Source of the DNA: Epiperipatus broadwayi
Taxonomy: Eukaryota; Onychophora; Udeonychophora; Euonychophora; Peripatidae
Assembly (NCBI GenBank): GCA_028023455.1
Contig: JAQFVV010006245.1
Location: forward strand, 6,379,276 to 6,443,275
Length of the DNA stretch: 64,000 bases
Direction of reading: 5' to 3'
This document shows, piece by piece, positions 50,928 through 62,117 of this stretch; the stretch's first letter is position 1; each line of letters starts with the position of its first letter. The notes beneath the pieces are model-generated. The model saw nothing but the letters and a program-made list of their open reading frames with translations, did not search any database and was not told the DNA's origin. A program made the translations under genes and the position numbers.

Positions 50928-51386
50928 TTGACTATTTCCATCATCTAAAATTAAATATTGAATGTCTTTAGAAAATTCAAACTTTATTTAAATTTTCCAA
51001 CTACATTCAACTTTAGTAATAGTATGCAGGTTAGGATGTGACACAATATTTTAAATGATATTATGCCCTTCTCTTCTTCAAGTGGTACTGAACTGATTAG
51101 TGATAGTATTAGCATGGGAATAGCTTAACTGATTACAGCATTACCTTAAATTCAATATTCATGAATTTAAATTGGTCAAGGATAGATTCCCATGATAGTA
51201 CTGTCATTGATCTAGCAAGCAACAATTGAAGAACAGAGGAGAATAATGCCATTGCAAACACTGTGTTATAAACTAATCTTATAACTAATCTATGTGCTCT
51301 TACTAACAGTAAATATATTTGGAAAATTTAAATAAAGTTTAAATTTTTCTAAAAATATTCAATTATAAATTATGAAAATAGTCCAA
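50928..51386. mobile_element. TIR element of 459 bp, ends of about 85 bp
   Basis: The left end runs TTGACTATTTCCATCATCTA to TTTAGAAAATTCAAACTTTA and TTTAAATTTTCCAA; the right end is its reverse complement with differences. A shorter relative with the same ends lies at 56194-56330. No coding capacity. Confidence 0.78.
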
Positions 51387-51651
51387 TATATAATTATTTA
51401 TACACATAATAAAATTATAATTTTGAACAAATATATTAGAAAAATATTATATTGGCACACTCTTTTCAACTAAAAAAAGAAAAACAAATTTACAAACGGC
51501 TGCAATGTCTAGTCTTCATTAACCAAATTTAATCTACAATAAAACATATTTTACAAATATAATAAGAAAAAAAAATTGAACTAGGCTTACAAAAATAAAA
51601 AAAAAATCTTAGTTAAGATTTAATAATTCATAAAATTACTGACTAGATATC

Positions 51652-52278
51652 TTTCTAAAACACTTTATCAATACTCTTTATTTATATTATACACCCAAAT
51701 ACTGCTTCTTTATAATCTTTATCTTCAGTGTTTTCACTTCTTATGAAAGTAATATAATTTTATTCTTCTTCCTTTTCCTATGTTTCTACTTTAACATATC
51801 ATAAGACTGAAGATAAAGATTATAAAAAAAGCAATATGTGGGTGTATAATATAAATAAAAAGTATTGATAAAGTGTTTAAAAAAGGTGTAAATGGTGTGA
51901 TATGTTAAAGTAGAAGTCAATACACATGAAAAGGAAGAAGAAAATTATATTACTTCCATAAAAAGTGAAAACACTGAAGATAAAGATTATAAAGAAGCAG
52001 TATTTGGGTGTATAATATAAATAAAGAGTATTGATAAAGTGTTTAAGAAAGATATAAATGATATGATATGTTAAAGTAGAAATCAATACATAGGAAAAGG
52101 ATGAAGAAAATTATATTTCCATAAGAAATGAAAACACTGAAGATAAAGATTATAAAAAAGCAGTATTTGGGTGTATAATATAAATAAAGTATTTAAAAAA
52201 GATGTAAATGGTATGATATGTTAAAGTAGAAATCAATACATAGTAAAAGGAAAAAGAAAATTATATTACTTCCATAGT
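51652..52278. repeat. Satellite-like array, unit about 165 bp, first unit inverted
   Basis: Three direct units (starting near 51810, 51970 and 52130) each contain CTGAAGATAAAGATTATAAA, TTTGGGTGTATAATATAAAT, TATGATATGTTAAAGTAGAA, CAATACATA and AAATTATATTACTTCCATA. A further unit in the opposite direction (about 51661-51805) precedes them and faces them head to head. Later units have lost small pieces (the third lacks the GAGTATTGATAA part). The open frame at 51877-52086 is only this repeat. Confidence 0.88.
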
Positions 52279-53382
52279 TCATCTATTTGTTTACATATGC
52301 ACATGTGTATATAAATTTCCCACCAGTGTAGTTACTAAATATATATTTGCACTTTTAAATTAAAATTTAGATTCAACAATAATTTGAAAACAAATTATAT
52401 CATAGTCTAATATTTATTTGTTAGTTAGACAAGAAATGAAGTTTACCACATCTTCTAAAATTAGTAATTCTGTATTAAAAAAATGAAATATAAATATTTT
52501 CATTTTTTTATTGCCAACAATACCATTTTAATGTAATTGTATAATGAATTTAATAAACCTACCATTAAAAAATCAATTGTAAAATTCATCTATCAAAATT
52601 CATAACTTATGAATTTAAATAAAATAACATTAAAAATGTTTACATTATTTTTATTTTATGATAATGAATATCTTTTCTCAGAACATATTAAAGTGATAGA
52701 AATAACTGTAAAATCAATTTTGTTAATGGAGATGAAACAAAAAAAAAGGGATAATAATAAAATATTTTGAAACTTTTTTTTCCCTAAATACAGTTATATG
52801 TAATATGTGAACATTTGATGATGTTTAAAACCAGAAAAAAGAACTGCATTTTTAATAAAGCAGTGACCAAGATTATTGAAAAAAAGGTTAATTGAACAGA
52901 GATAACTATAATTATTTTTGAAATATCAAATCAACCAGTGAAAATCATGTAAATAGTGATCCATCTTACTACTTTCAAAAATTCATATTATGACAAGACA
53001 ATGAGTACTAGACATTAATACTAATTAAATCTGTAGTAATGGTTATGATTTTTATCAGTTAGGAGCATTAGAAAATTTTGAACTCAAGCTTGCTTGCTTG
53101 AATAGCTTATACTGGGCAAGTTAATACATAAGTAATCTATTAATGGTAAAGTACCTTTGACCAAAAAAAAAAAACAAAGGCTCAAATTCAATATTTCTTA
53201 CTGATAAAAACCAATAGATAACTTTTAAAAAAATTAATTATTTTTCTCAATGCAGTTATCAAATATAAACTGGGAGAGTTATGTTTAATGATTTTCTTTT
53301 GACCTTGACAATCAATGAAATTTTGGATTCAGCAAAAGGTCTATTAAAAACTACCACTTATTTCCGCATTCACTTTGCATAA

Positions 53383-53500
53383 TCTCTATATATAAAATCC
53401 CTATTTTCTCCGTTATCTGATTTGGGGAATGTATGTTTGTTCGTAAGTCTGTCACATGATGTAAATGTATGTTTGTTCATGAGGCTGTCATATGTCAAAC
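53383..53500 (+). mobile_element. Helitron-like 5' end (candidate)
   Basis: Starts with TCTCTATATATAAAATCCCT directly after an A and is followed by ATGTATGTTTGTTCGTAAGTC, repeated once as ATGTATGTTTGTTCATGAGGC. Many animal Helitrons begin TCTMTATATATAAAA and then have a TGTTTGT-rich run. I found no 3' hairpin with CTRR end, so the right limit is unknown and the call is tentative. Confidence 0.4.
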
Positions 53501-55009
53501 CAATAAAAAAAAGCTACTATGTTTATCAGTAACGCTATCAAATTCACAATTAAAAAAAAACAAAAACAACAACTTTAAATTTGTTTTTATAAATAAATAA
53601 TTATACCTAACTAAATCATAGTTTATATTATGAGCAATTTATGCGAAAGAAGTAATTCTGTCATTAATAAACCGTAATACAAAAACAATCGGTACATTTA
53701 TCACATTTACTTATATAACATTAAAATGTTTTGTTTAATTTACATTATATCTTTTAAAAAAAATTTGTTAAAGCAACCACTGAAGGTCTAAAAGTATTTA
53801 AAATGTGAAGATGATTTATTATTAACAAACATAAATAAATACTGCAAATATATAGACATATATTTATCAATATTATATATATAGGAGAATATCTGCTAGG
53901 TTTAAATCTATGCTAAGTTAAAAATTTTCCAAAAAACTATAGCTGAATCAAAAGCCAATTCAACTAATTATTCAACATAGGTCAGCAAATAGATATCTAA
54001 AAGAAGGATAGAAAACTGAGGATGGAAACCTGGTCAAACCTCAAACAGTAAGTGGCAAACTTGATATGTAGTGCTTTTCACTTTAATTTTACCTTTTGGA
54101 AGCTCTCATGAAACGACTTTTGTTCTGCAGTGGGCTATTTACTAAAAGGCTGTTTTAACATATCTTTTTTATAAACAAATTAAGCTATGAATTTCAATAA
54201 TAATAAAATCAATTTCTGTGATCTGTTCCAAAGCAGATTAACTTTTCCACATTAATTCCTATAATTAAGATTTAATGGATTTTTGACATTACATTATGAT
54301 ATATAAATCATTAATTATATTTTGTCCAAATCTAAACTAATGAAGCAGTTAAGGCTGCAACCATATGTTTTATTTACAATGTTTACAAAGGATTGATTTT
54401 ATGAATAGATGAATAAATGAACAATTAATAAAACAATATTAGTTTAGAAATTTAATTTTTCTCACAGCTTAGTAATTATTTTCTTCAAAATAGATCTTTA
54501 AACACCTAAGCATAAAAATTAAGATTTTTTAAAAAATACCTTGTCTTAAACACAATGAAAAAAAATATAAATAAGATAAATAACAAAACACTTGCAAGAC
54601 AAGATAAATAAAAGCAAAGACAAATCCATTTTAACTCAATATTTGAATTAAAAAGTAACCACAGATCTTGGTTATTGGATAAGTAGATTGGCAATTTTTG
54701 TAATTAGAAAATAATTCATTTTTTTACAGGAAAAAAACAACAACAATAAAATAATATTTCATTTATGATAATTTCTTTTATTATTTTCATTAAAAATTTG
54801 TAATGTATTAAAAGCATTTAGGAAATAAATATCAAAAAAATTTATAACAATTTTTTGTGTATTTTCTGACAATTATTTATTTTTCTTCCTCTATTTATAT
54901 ACTTAAAAACTCTTACATAAAACATGTGTCAGCAATAATGAATAATATTTCTATAGTGTAATTTTTACTACACCATTTTCATGCAAGGTAGGAACTGGTT
55001 TCTATCCTT

Positions 55010-55200
55010 GTAGAGGGATGTAATCAGAAATATATGACCAAAGACATGAAAATGATGTATGATCTTCAAGATGCACATTTCATGCTGAACCAGCATTAAT
55101 CTGTTGGCCCAGACCACAATCTCTTACATATATCTTTATATCATTGTTCAGTATACATACATAGCAAACTTCTAAAGTTTAGTTAATAAATGTCAAACAT
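55010..55200 (+). repeat. Diverged single copy of the tRNA-like palindromic repeat family
   Basis: Shares GACATGAAAATGAT, CATGCTGAACCAGCAT and TCTGTTGGCCCAGACCA with the left arm of 23981-24627, in the same order, but lacks the clean outer end. Confidence 0.6.
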
Positions 55201-55241
55201 GCTGCCTTCACAACTATGACACAAACTATGTAGTAGAAGTA

Positions 55242-55401
55242 TATTAATAATTTTTATTAGTCATTCATTACACTAGAAATTATCCAATAATGAATAAGTT
55301 TTCTGCAGTGTAGAGTGGTATAGTGAAAATTGCACTGCAGAAATATTATTCATTATTGGATAATTTCTAGTCTAATGAATGATTAACAAAAATTATTAAT
55401 A
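55242..55401. mobile_element. Palindromic MITE, arms of about 68 bp
   Basis: ATTAATAATTTTTATTAGTC through CCAATAATGAATAA and CTGCAGTG on the left; the right half is the close reverse complement after a 20-bp spacer. It lies 302 bp downstream (in transcription) of FCHO exon 55703-55801. Confidence 0.85.
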
Positions 55402-55702
55402 CATATGTCAGCAAGATGTCTCCCAACACTGTATACAACTTTATATTTCAAATAATTTTATAAAACATTTCCACTATTTTTAAATATCAAAATTATAGTT
55501 TAACAGTTTTCAAAATAAATATATATCATCATGCAATATTTTTTACCATTATATGTTGTTAAATATTTGATTATTATTACACTGATGACAGTTTCATTTA
55601 TTAAAACATGGTAAGTGGTAGGCAAAACAATAATATTATTATTATAATAAAGACATTTGATTCATCACACCCATATATAAATATATATTTTTTAATACTT
55701 AC

Positions 55703-55801
55703 TTCCCCTTCTAACATATGATTGTTATCTAAAACTTGAATAAAACTATTAATAAAATCCTTCATTTGTTGTAAATGTTTTTCTTCTAAATCTTGAAAAT
55801 G
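55703..55801 (-). CDS. FCHO: FCHO1/2 orthologue, internal exon encoding the end of the F-BAR domain
   Basis: Exon of 99 bp (33 codons, phase 0 at both ends), read right to left. The acceptor is TTTTAG before CAT and the donor is GAA followed by GTAAGT, a consensus site. It starts HFQDLEEKHLQQMKDF and ends NNHMLEGE, which lines up without gaps with the last long helix of the F-BAR domain in vertebrate FCHO2 (FQDIEE-HL... HLQIGQ). FCHO proteins bend PI(4,5)P2-rich plasma membrane and seed clathrin-coated pits by recruiting Eps15, intersectin and AP2; that role is family knowledge, not something seen here. The next exon (40474-40570) follows in phase about 15 kb downstream. No earlier F-BAR exon was found to the right, so the start of the gene is outside the window. 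Three inverted-repeat elements flank this exon within 1.6 kb. Confidence 0.88.
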
Positions 55802-56193
55802 CTAAAACAAACATTATATATATAATAATTATTAATTCTACATTTACCAAATCAACTGTTAATTAAGCTATAGATAAAGAATTATTATGAATATTCATTA
55901 AATGTTATTTTATAGCTAATATTATATATTTATAAGCATGTGCATACAGACAGATTCATTCAAGCAGAGATGTTAAGAGAAATATTTGACCTACAACCGA
56001 TAGTAGTTCAGGACTTCCTCACATATTTTGAAAAAGATTATAGAAATGGATACTTTGATTACATAAAGTGACATATATATATTTATTAGACATATATATA
56101 AACATATTTATAGATAATAATAATTAGTGTTGTTATTCTCTATACTAAACAAAACAATAATAATACATCTAGAGTCTTAACTAATAGATACAA

Positions 56194-56330
56194 ATTGGAC
56201 TATTTCATCATCTAATATAAGTGATGAATGTCTTTAGAAAAATTAAACTTTATTTAAATAATCCAAGTACAGTCCATTATATTTAAATAAAGTTTAATTT
56301 TTTAAAAAACATTCAACACTTATATGTACA
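56194..56330. mobile_element. Short relative of the 50928-51386 TIR element
   Basis: It begins TTGGACTATTTCATCATCTA and carries the word TTTAGAAAAATTAAACTTTA followed by TTTAAATA, then soon after its reverse complement. The interior is almost completely deleted, leaving a hairpin 400 bp upstream of FCHO exon 55703-55801. Confidence 0.7.
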
Positions 56331-56566
56331 GTATATAGTATTATAGATTCGTTAATTATATATATTTTAAGTTTATATGTTATAAATTTAAAAAAAATAA
56401 ATAAATTCCCGATCGTTATAGTGAATAATCAATTGTAAATCGAAAATGGGTACAAATCGATAACGATCGCTATTGTGAAATATCGCTAAATAGCCAATCG
56501 TTAAATGAGGTTTAGGTGTACATATATATGTAATAATATTATAATTCGAACTTCTTCAAAGCAATA

Positions 56567-57312
56567 TACGTAATTATATAGTTGAATATTTATAAATACA
56601 GTAATCAGATATACTTTAAAAATTTTATGCACTTAATAGCGCTTTCAACTATCCTTGTAGTCTTTGTCAACTAACACCTTGAAAGGCTAACCTCCTCACA
56701 ATTCCATGATCTTAACGTTTGCTGCCTGCCTGTTAATTAAGTCATGCTTGTATTTGTATATTAGCATAGTTTCTTTTATTTTTCTTTTGTTGTTATTTGT
56801 TTTCAATTTGCAATATTTTAATGTTGTTGTAATTGAAGTTAAAAGCATAAATACATGAATTATTATGGTTTGAAAACCGATGCTGAAACATTATTATCTA
56901 ATTTGCAATTTTGAATCGATTTCTGAACTCTTTTTAACAACAGAAAAAAAAAAGTTCAGAAATCCAATTAAATTTGCAAAGTAGATAATAATGTTTCAGC
57001 ATCCATTATTCTCGACCATAATAATTCATGTATTTATGGTTTTAACTTCAATTACAACAGCGTTAAAATATTGCAAATTGAAAAAAATAACAAAAGAAAA
57101 ATAAAAGAAGCTATGCTAATATACAAATACTAACATGACTTGATTAACAGGCAGGCAGTAAACGTTAAGATCACAGAATTGTGTGTGTGGGGGGGGTTAG
57201 CCTTTCAAAGTGTTAATTGACAAAGACTACAAGTATAATTGAAAGCTATTAAGCAGATAAAATTTTTAAAATATATCTGATTACTGTATTTATAAATATT
57301 CAATTATATAAA
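56567..57312. repeat. Very long palindrome, arms of about 370 bp
   Basis: Left arm 56567-56932 and right arm about 56950-57312 match from AATTATATAGTTGAATATTT at the outside to a GAACTC / AGTTC centre. Landmarks in both: GTAATCAGATATA, AAAGGCTAACC, AACGTTTRCTGCCTGCCTGTT, TGCTAATATAC, CATGAATTATTATGGT and GATAATAATGTTTCAGCATC. A few changes separate the arms, including a G9 run near 57190 in the right one. No coding capacity. It lies about 770 bp upstream of FCHO exon 55703-55801, within the same pre-mRNA. Confidence 0.9.
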
Positions 57313-59589
57313 TACATATATATATATATAAATGAAAGATAGAAAAAAAAATGAGATTTTCAAAATTTTCTTATGATTTTTAGGAATATTACTACATAGA
57401 GATAGATATTAATTTGCTTTCATTTATTTAATATTTATTTAGGTGAATTGCTAAATGATTGTTGATTAAAGATTATGTTAGGATTGAAGATAGAAAAAGT
57501 TTTACTGATAATGTAGCAGTACTTGCAAATATTGAATATGAATTTAACAAAACTAAAAAAATTACTAAAATTTGAGGGAAGTACTGAAACAAAAGTAAAC
57601 ACATACAAGAAAAACATCATATGACTTTCTCTGCTTACATTCAGCAATATAGATTTAACATTACCATTTAATTTTCAATAATTATTCAAGCTTATATATA
57701 AGTGATGGTTCTGGATTTAAAAAAAATTACTGCTATTAAAATAATTACATTAAGTCTAAATAATGATTACAAATGAGTATGATAAAAAATAATAGACATC
57801 AGAAAATAGGTTAGTACTTTTAAGCATTTAGGTAATTAATCATGTTATAATGAAAATATAGTGACAAAGTAAAAAAATATTTTGTAACCCATTAAAATAA
57901 AGTTGTTTTTTTTTTTTAAAAAAAAAAAAGACTTGATAATTACTTTGTTTGGAGTGTTTTATATAGAGCAGAGATATTAGCAATGACTAAATTGAGAAGA
58001 TTGGAAATTATTGAAAAATAGATTTGGAGAATAATAATAAGGATACTTTTGAAAGAGATTAATTAGTATAGCCTACACTCTATTTCATTTAGAGTCACCA
58101 TCAACATAGCGGCAACATATAAATAAAAAACAAAAAATATTTAAAACATGAGAAAAATAGAGTATATTAAAAAAATAAACCTAATACAATATATTTAACA
58201 ATCAAATCAATGGATAATGAATACAAAACAAATATATTCAGTAACAATAGTGATTACAAACATTTCATAAAAAATTAACATAGTGATGAGGATAAATGCA
58301 TTTACACTAGAAAATGAATTACAAAACCAATCCATGAATTGAATATAAGTAAGGATTTAAGATACATAATTAAAAAAAAAAAGGCATGTAATTCATAAGA
58401 AAGTAATTGACTGCAAGAACTCTGTAAAAAACAAAAATCTAAAGAGATATCTATGTACTAGAAAAATAAAAAATGCTAAAAAAAGTAGGTAGATGAAAAT
58501 TTTTATTTATATCAAAAATTATAAAACTATGAAAGTAAATAATGATTTAATAATGAAGCTACATGTAAATGCTTAAAAAATAAAATTTCAAAACGGGAAG
58601 CTAAAAAATGAATATTTATACAAATTATGATTAGGACTTAAATTTCATTCATCTCTCAATGTATTATTTGGAGATGCTCTATCATTAGAAGCCATGATAG
58701 TGCCTAACATATTATTTACTTTTTACTTCATACAGTTTTTGATGTAAATAATAATTTTCACTTGAAAGTAATGTTTGGACTATGTAGCTTATTTTTTGTA
58801 CTGTCTTCTTAAATTCTTATTTCTATTTAATCCAAGGACTAATTTTGTAACTTAATTTCTTATGGAATTTCTTTAATTTTACTATTTTATGGAATGCTTG
58901 TCATATGTTTTGTAATCATTGTATATGGATATGATTGCTAAAAAATATTTTCAGGTTTATTTTTTAAATTTATTTTCATGTGTATTTTATTGTTAGGTAG
59001 ATGGTGATTCAATCTTACTACATTTGCACTGATTAAGATTAGTGAATAAATTAATAAACTTTGTTTTTTTAACAGAAACAGTTTACATTTATATGCATGC
59101 ACATTCACAAGCCAATAATCTGTTTCTTTCAGATATGTAATGAATCACACATATATATAGAATAAATTATTATACACACCTGCATACATCAAGAAAAAAA
59201 AAGATAAACAAAGAGTTATCAATTTCAATATATTTTAAAACAGCAAATATTCATAGATTGATGGATTCCTAAAACAAGAGAAATGTTAAAATCCCAATGA
59301 TTTAATGCATTAAGTACATATTACAATAGATTATACTGTTTTTTATATATATATATACCACAAATGTACTTGGCCTGAAAGATCATCATTTTTGCAGTAT
59401 ATAGTTTTTTAATTGATTGCTTATGTGAATTTGGCATCGTTATGGACAACTTAAGATTATTTAGTGGCCTGCCCACTGAATAAGTAGTCTTTTTAAATTA
59501 AGATTTAATGTAAATTAAATGAACGATTTTAATATTATATAAATAAGGGGAGAAATTTACAATTGAAAAACTGGAAAAAAAAAAATGTT

Positions 59590-59862
59590 TGGAACAACCT
59601 GGCCTGTTTGGTACTGTACTGGTCGAAAATGTATGTCCATCCAACAAGATTTAGAATCTAGGCAAAAGTACCTCAAATCCAATCATGCGCGAGATGCACA
59701 GGTCAGGAGCAATCATGAATTCTAACCTATTTGCCCATTCGCCAAATCTATAACATTATGAACAACACCTACGGTGATACCACATAAATTCATTACATCC
59801 TGGCCCGCTGCTACAACATTTTACATGAGACTCAACTGGTGATGATGATGATAGATTGAGTG
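59590..59862 (+). mobile_element. Probable non-LTR element 3' end with (GAT)n tail, unclassified
   Basis: An abrupt rise in GC and CpG begins after a poly-A run at 59577-59584. About 260 bp without an open frame end in GGTGATGATGATGATAG (59846-59862). A short GAT tail is typical of RTE-type LINE ends, and this could be a 3' UTR, but no protein motif confirms it. Confidence 0.35.
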
Positions 59863-60176
59863 AACCCCAAGATATTAAGTTACGAGCATACATAAATATA
59901 ATAATCAATAATGAGATTCGAACAACTAGATTAAGTTTAAAATATAAATATTTATTTTAACATAATTGACGATGATTTTAGATATATATAATTGACTCGA
60001 CGCTTATAAAACTGTTTTGATTATATACATTAAAGGATATTATTAAGGTTATATTGATATTGACAAATATTAAGTTAGTGCGGCGGTTACAAGAGGCGGA
60101 TTTATCGGAGTGATTTGGTGGCCGTTTTACATATAAAATACATTTATAAAGTATATTCGAGTTTCGCTAATTAAAA

Positions 60177-60247
60177 GATTTTAATACATAAGTTTATTGT
60201 TTTATTTAGATTCTTTTAATACATAAGTTTATTGTTTTTATTTCGAT
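60177..60247 (+). repeat. Tandem duplication, two units of about 35 bp
   Basis: TTTTAATACATAAGTTTATT followed by GTTTTATTT occurs twice in a row. Confidence 0.85.
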
Positions 60248-60752
60248 ATTTCATTTATAATAATTACAATGCGGATACATTTTTAATCGGCAGTATAAGT
60301 CATTATTTCTTTTATATTTTCAACATTTAATGATGGGGTATAGCGTAAACTCAATATTTGCGGGAAAAGTTTATTTCAGTAAAGAGGGAGGGCAGCTTCG
60401 CGAGAAGTTGGGTTTAAACAACAACAAATAGAGGGAGAACAGAACATTTAATTTTCGCATATTATTAAGATTTACTTTGCTAAACAGGCTGGAAACTAAC
60501 TGTAAGAGATGGCGGTGCTAGCATAATATCAACGAGAGGAAAGGGCACATTTGTGCAGGATAAGGTCATTCACCAATTTTATATAATGACGGTACACGCC
60601 AACTTTCTGCTGAGACAGTACAGGAAGAAGAGGGTTGGTAGAAAGATACTATAGGCCGGACCGCGGCAAACTATACATTGCTTCATCTACTCTAACCTGG
60701 ACGATCTAGAAGTAAACGTAGACTTCTTTATGATGAGGATACGAACGACAAA

Positions 60753-60875
60753 GCTTTGAATCCCTGGAATGAGGTACAGGCGATTCAAAGCAGTATATAA
60801 TATATATACTTGGAGGAGAGAATGATTAGCGAAATGATCGTGATTCCCTGGAATGACGTACAGGCGAATCAGATC
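60753..60875 (+). other. Pair of related stem-loops with the same inner stem and loop
   Basis: Hairpin 1 (60753-60791) has outer stem GCTTTGAATC / GATTCAAAGC. Hairpin 2 (60836-60875) has GATC + GATTC / GAATC + GATC with a small internal loop. Both enclose CCTGGAATGASGTACAGGC, itself a CCTG/CAGG stem with a 10-base loop; the two differ there by one base. The outer stems differ in sequence but both pair. A further perfect 6-bp hairpin (AGAAGT...ACTTCT) lies at 60710-60729. Confidence 0.6.
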
Positions 60876-61576
60876 GAAGCCGTATATGGCTTATAAATAA
60901 TTAGATATATGCTAGCAACGCTATCATAATAATATAAAATTAATAAATTTAACTATTAAAGAAAAGCCTTAAATGGTTTAACAAATACGCAATAACATGC
61001 GAGTAGTAATGACCTACGTAATATAAAGTCATTGATTATGAATTAACTAATATTAATGAAGCTTGCAGTGCTCCCTACTTTCTGAATCAATATTTAAACA
61101 TAAGAAGCAAAACTATAAGAGTGCAATTTATTAAACAAATTTAAGTCGTCAGACTTAGTGGCGATGATGATCAATAAAAAATTTATAACACTAACGGACA
61201 CCAATAGCCACCCCGGATTGCAAAATATTTATATGTTTCGTATAAATATACGACAAAACATTTAGATAAAAAAATATTCATTTAAAATATAACCCAAACT
61301 TACGAAGTATTTAAAATAATTAATAAGCACTCATTTTAACTCCCCACCCCTTCCCTGTTTAATAGAAGTTCGTAAGATTAAGTTTTTAAAGGCATTTATA
61401 AATAAAGAAAGAAAATATAAAAATATTATTAAACTTAAATCATAACCGCACTAACTAATAAAAATAATAATAAGCATGAGTTGGATTGCATAACAATTAG
61501 GCAGCAAAGAATTGATATAAACGGTTAACAAAGCTTTAAGAAAACATTAAATATAACAAAATTATCTTACAAATTA

Positions 61577-61776
61577 AATTACAGTTAAAAGTGGATAAGG
61601 CGGTTATACAGTCTTTTGGCTGGTTACCTCAGGATTCTTTGGAGGCAATGGCGAATCTGCTGCGGCAGGCGGCATTCTTTGGGGCTACATTGTGGCAAAG
61701 TTCGGCTGAAGACGGCGGATGGCAATTTGGTTCTCCAAAATTTCAAATGGACGTGAAGTCCCCTAGCAACGACTGA
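61577..61776 (+). other. GC-rich patch with a 61-codon frame, unidentified
   Basis: About half G+C, in sharp contrast to its surroundings. The plus-strand frame from 61591 reads MDKAVIQSFGWLPQDSLEAM, then ANLLRQAAFFGATLWQSSAED and on to a TGA; if entered earlier it begins with Val. It has no ATG in good context, no splice site I trust and no family I recognise. It may be a leader or gag-like part of a retroelement or simply a non-coding part of the surrounding island. Confidence 0.3.
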
Positions 61777-61831
61777 CCCAACTCTAACATAACAAATTTG
61801 TAGCTTTATTTATATCAGTTTTTGGACCCTT

Positions 61832-62117
61832 AGAGAATATTTATTCTAAAATAGATTTCCTGCCTCTAATGGATCTCTATTTTAGGAGAATCTTTACTCT
61901 ATTGTTAGTAAAGATTCAGTTTTAAGATAACTGTCTAAAATCAATTCAAATCAATTTCCTGCTTGGAAATGGATTTGAATAAAACAATGTTAATAGCTAA
62001 CTAAAATGCGTTAGCTTTGTTTTAGCTTTTACTTTTTTTAATTTTAATTTACAATTTCCCGGTTTAAAATCATAAGACAAACGCCCCACCCCCTTAATTA
62101 TTTCAGACAGTTATCTT
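61832..62117 (+). other. Cluster of perfect stem-loops (structured element)
   Basis: Stems with no mismatch, in order: AGAATA/TATTCT (61833-61846); CTAAAATAGA/TCTATTTTAG (61846-61885); GAATCTTTACT/AGTAAAGATTC (61888-61917); ATTCAAATC/GATTTGAAT with an inner TTTCC/GGAAA (61944-61980); AGCTAAC/GTTAGCT (61995-62016). A 13-bp stem, AAGATAACTGTCT (61924-61936) with AGACAGTTATCTT (62105-62117), encloses the last two. Hairpins 2 and 4 share TTTCCTGCYT...ATGGAT in the loop region. Confidence 0.65.

Larger units (their letters stand above)
40571..55702 (-). other. FCHO intron, about 15.1 kb
   Basis: Bounded by GTAAGT at 55697-55702 and a T-rich tract plus AG at 40571-40572; both ends are phase 0. It contains an RTE-like fragment, the LRP5/6 retro-pseudogene, a nested inverted repeat, a possible extra exon at 50562-50715, a TIR element, a satellite array and a Helitron-like end. 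The stretches 41.8-47.1, 48.5-49.0, 49.7-50.5 and 53.6-55.0 kb are AT-rich DNA in which I recognise no gene. Confidence 0.8.

Noticed and set aside
51877-52086. 69-codon minus-strand frame
   Set aside because: It is the satellite unit read twice (the ISHHLHLF / TYHIIYIF phrase repeats).
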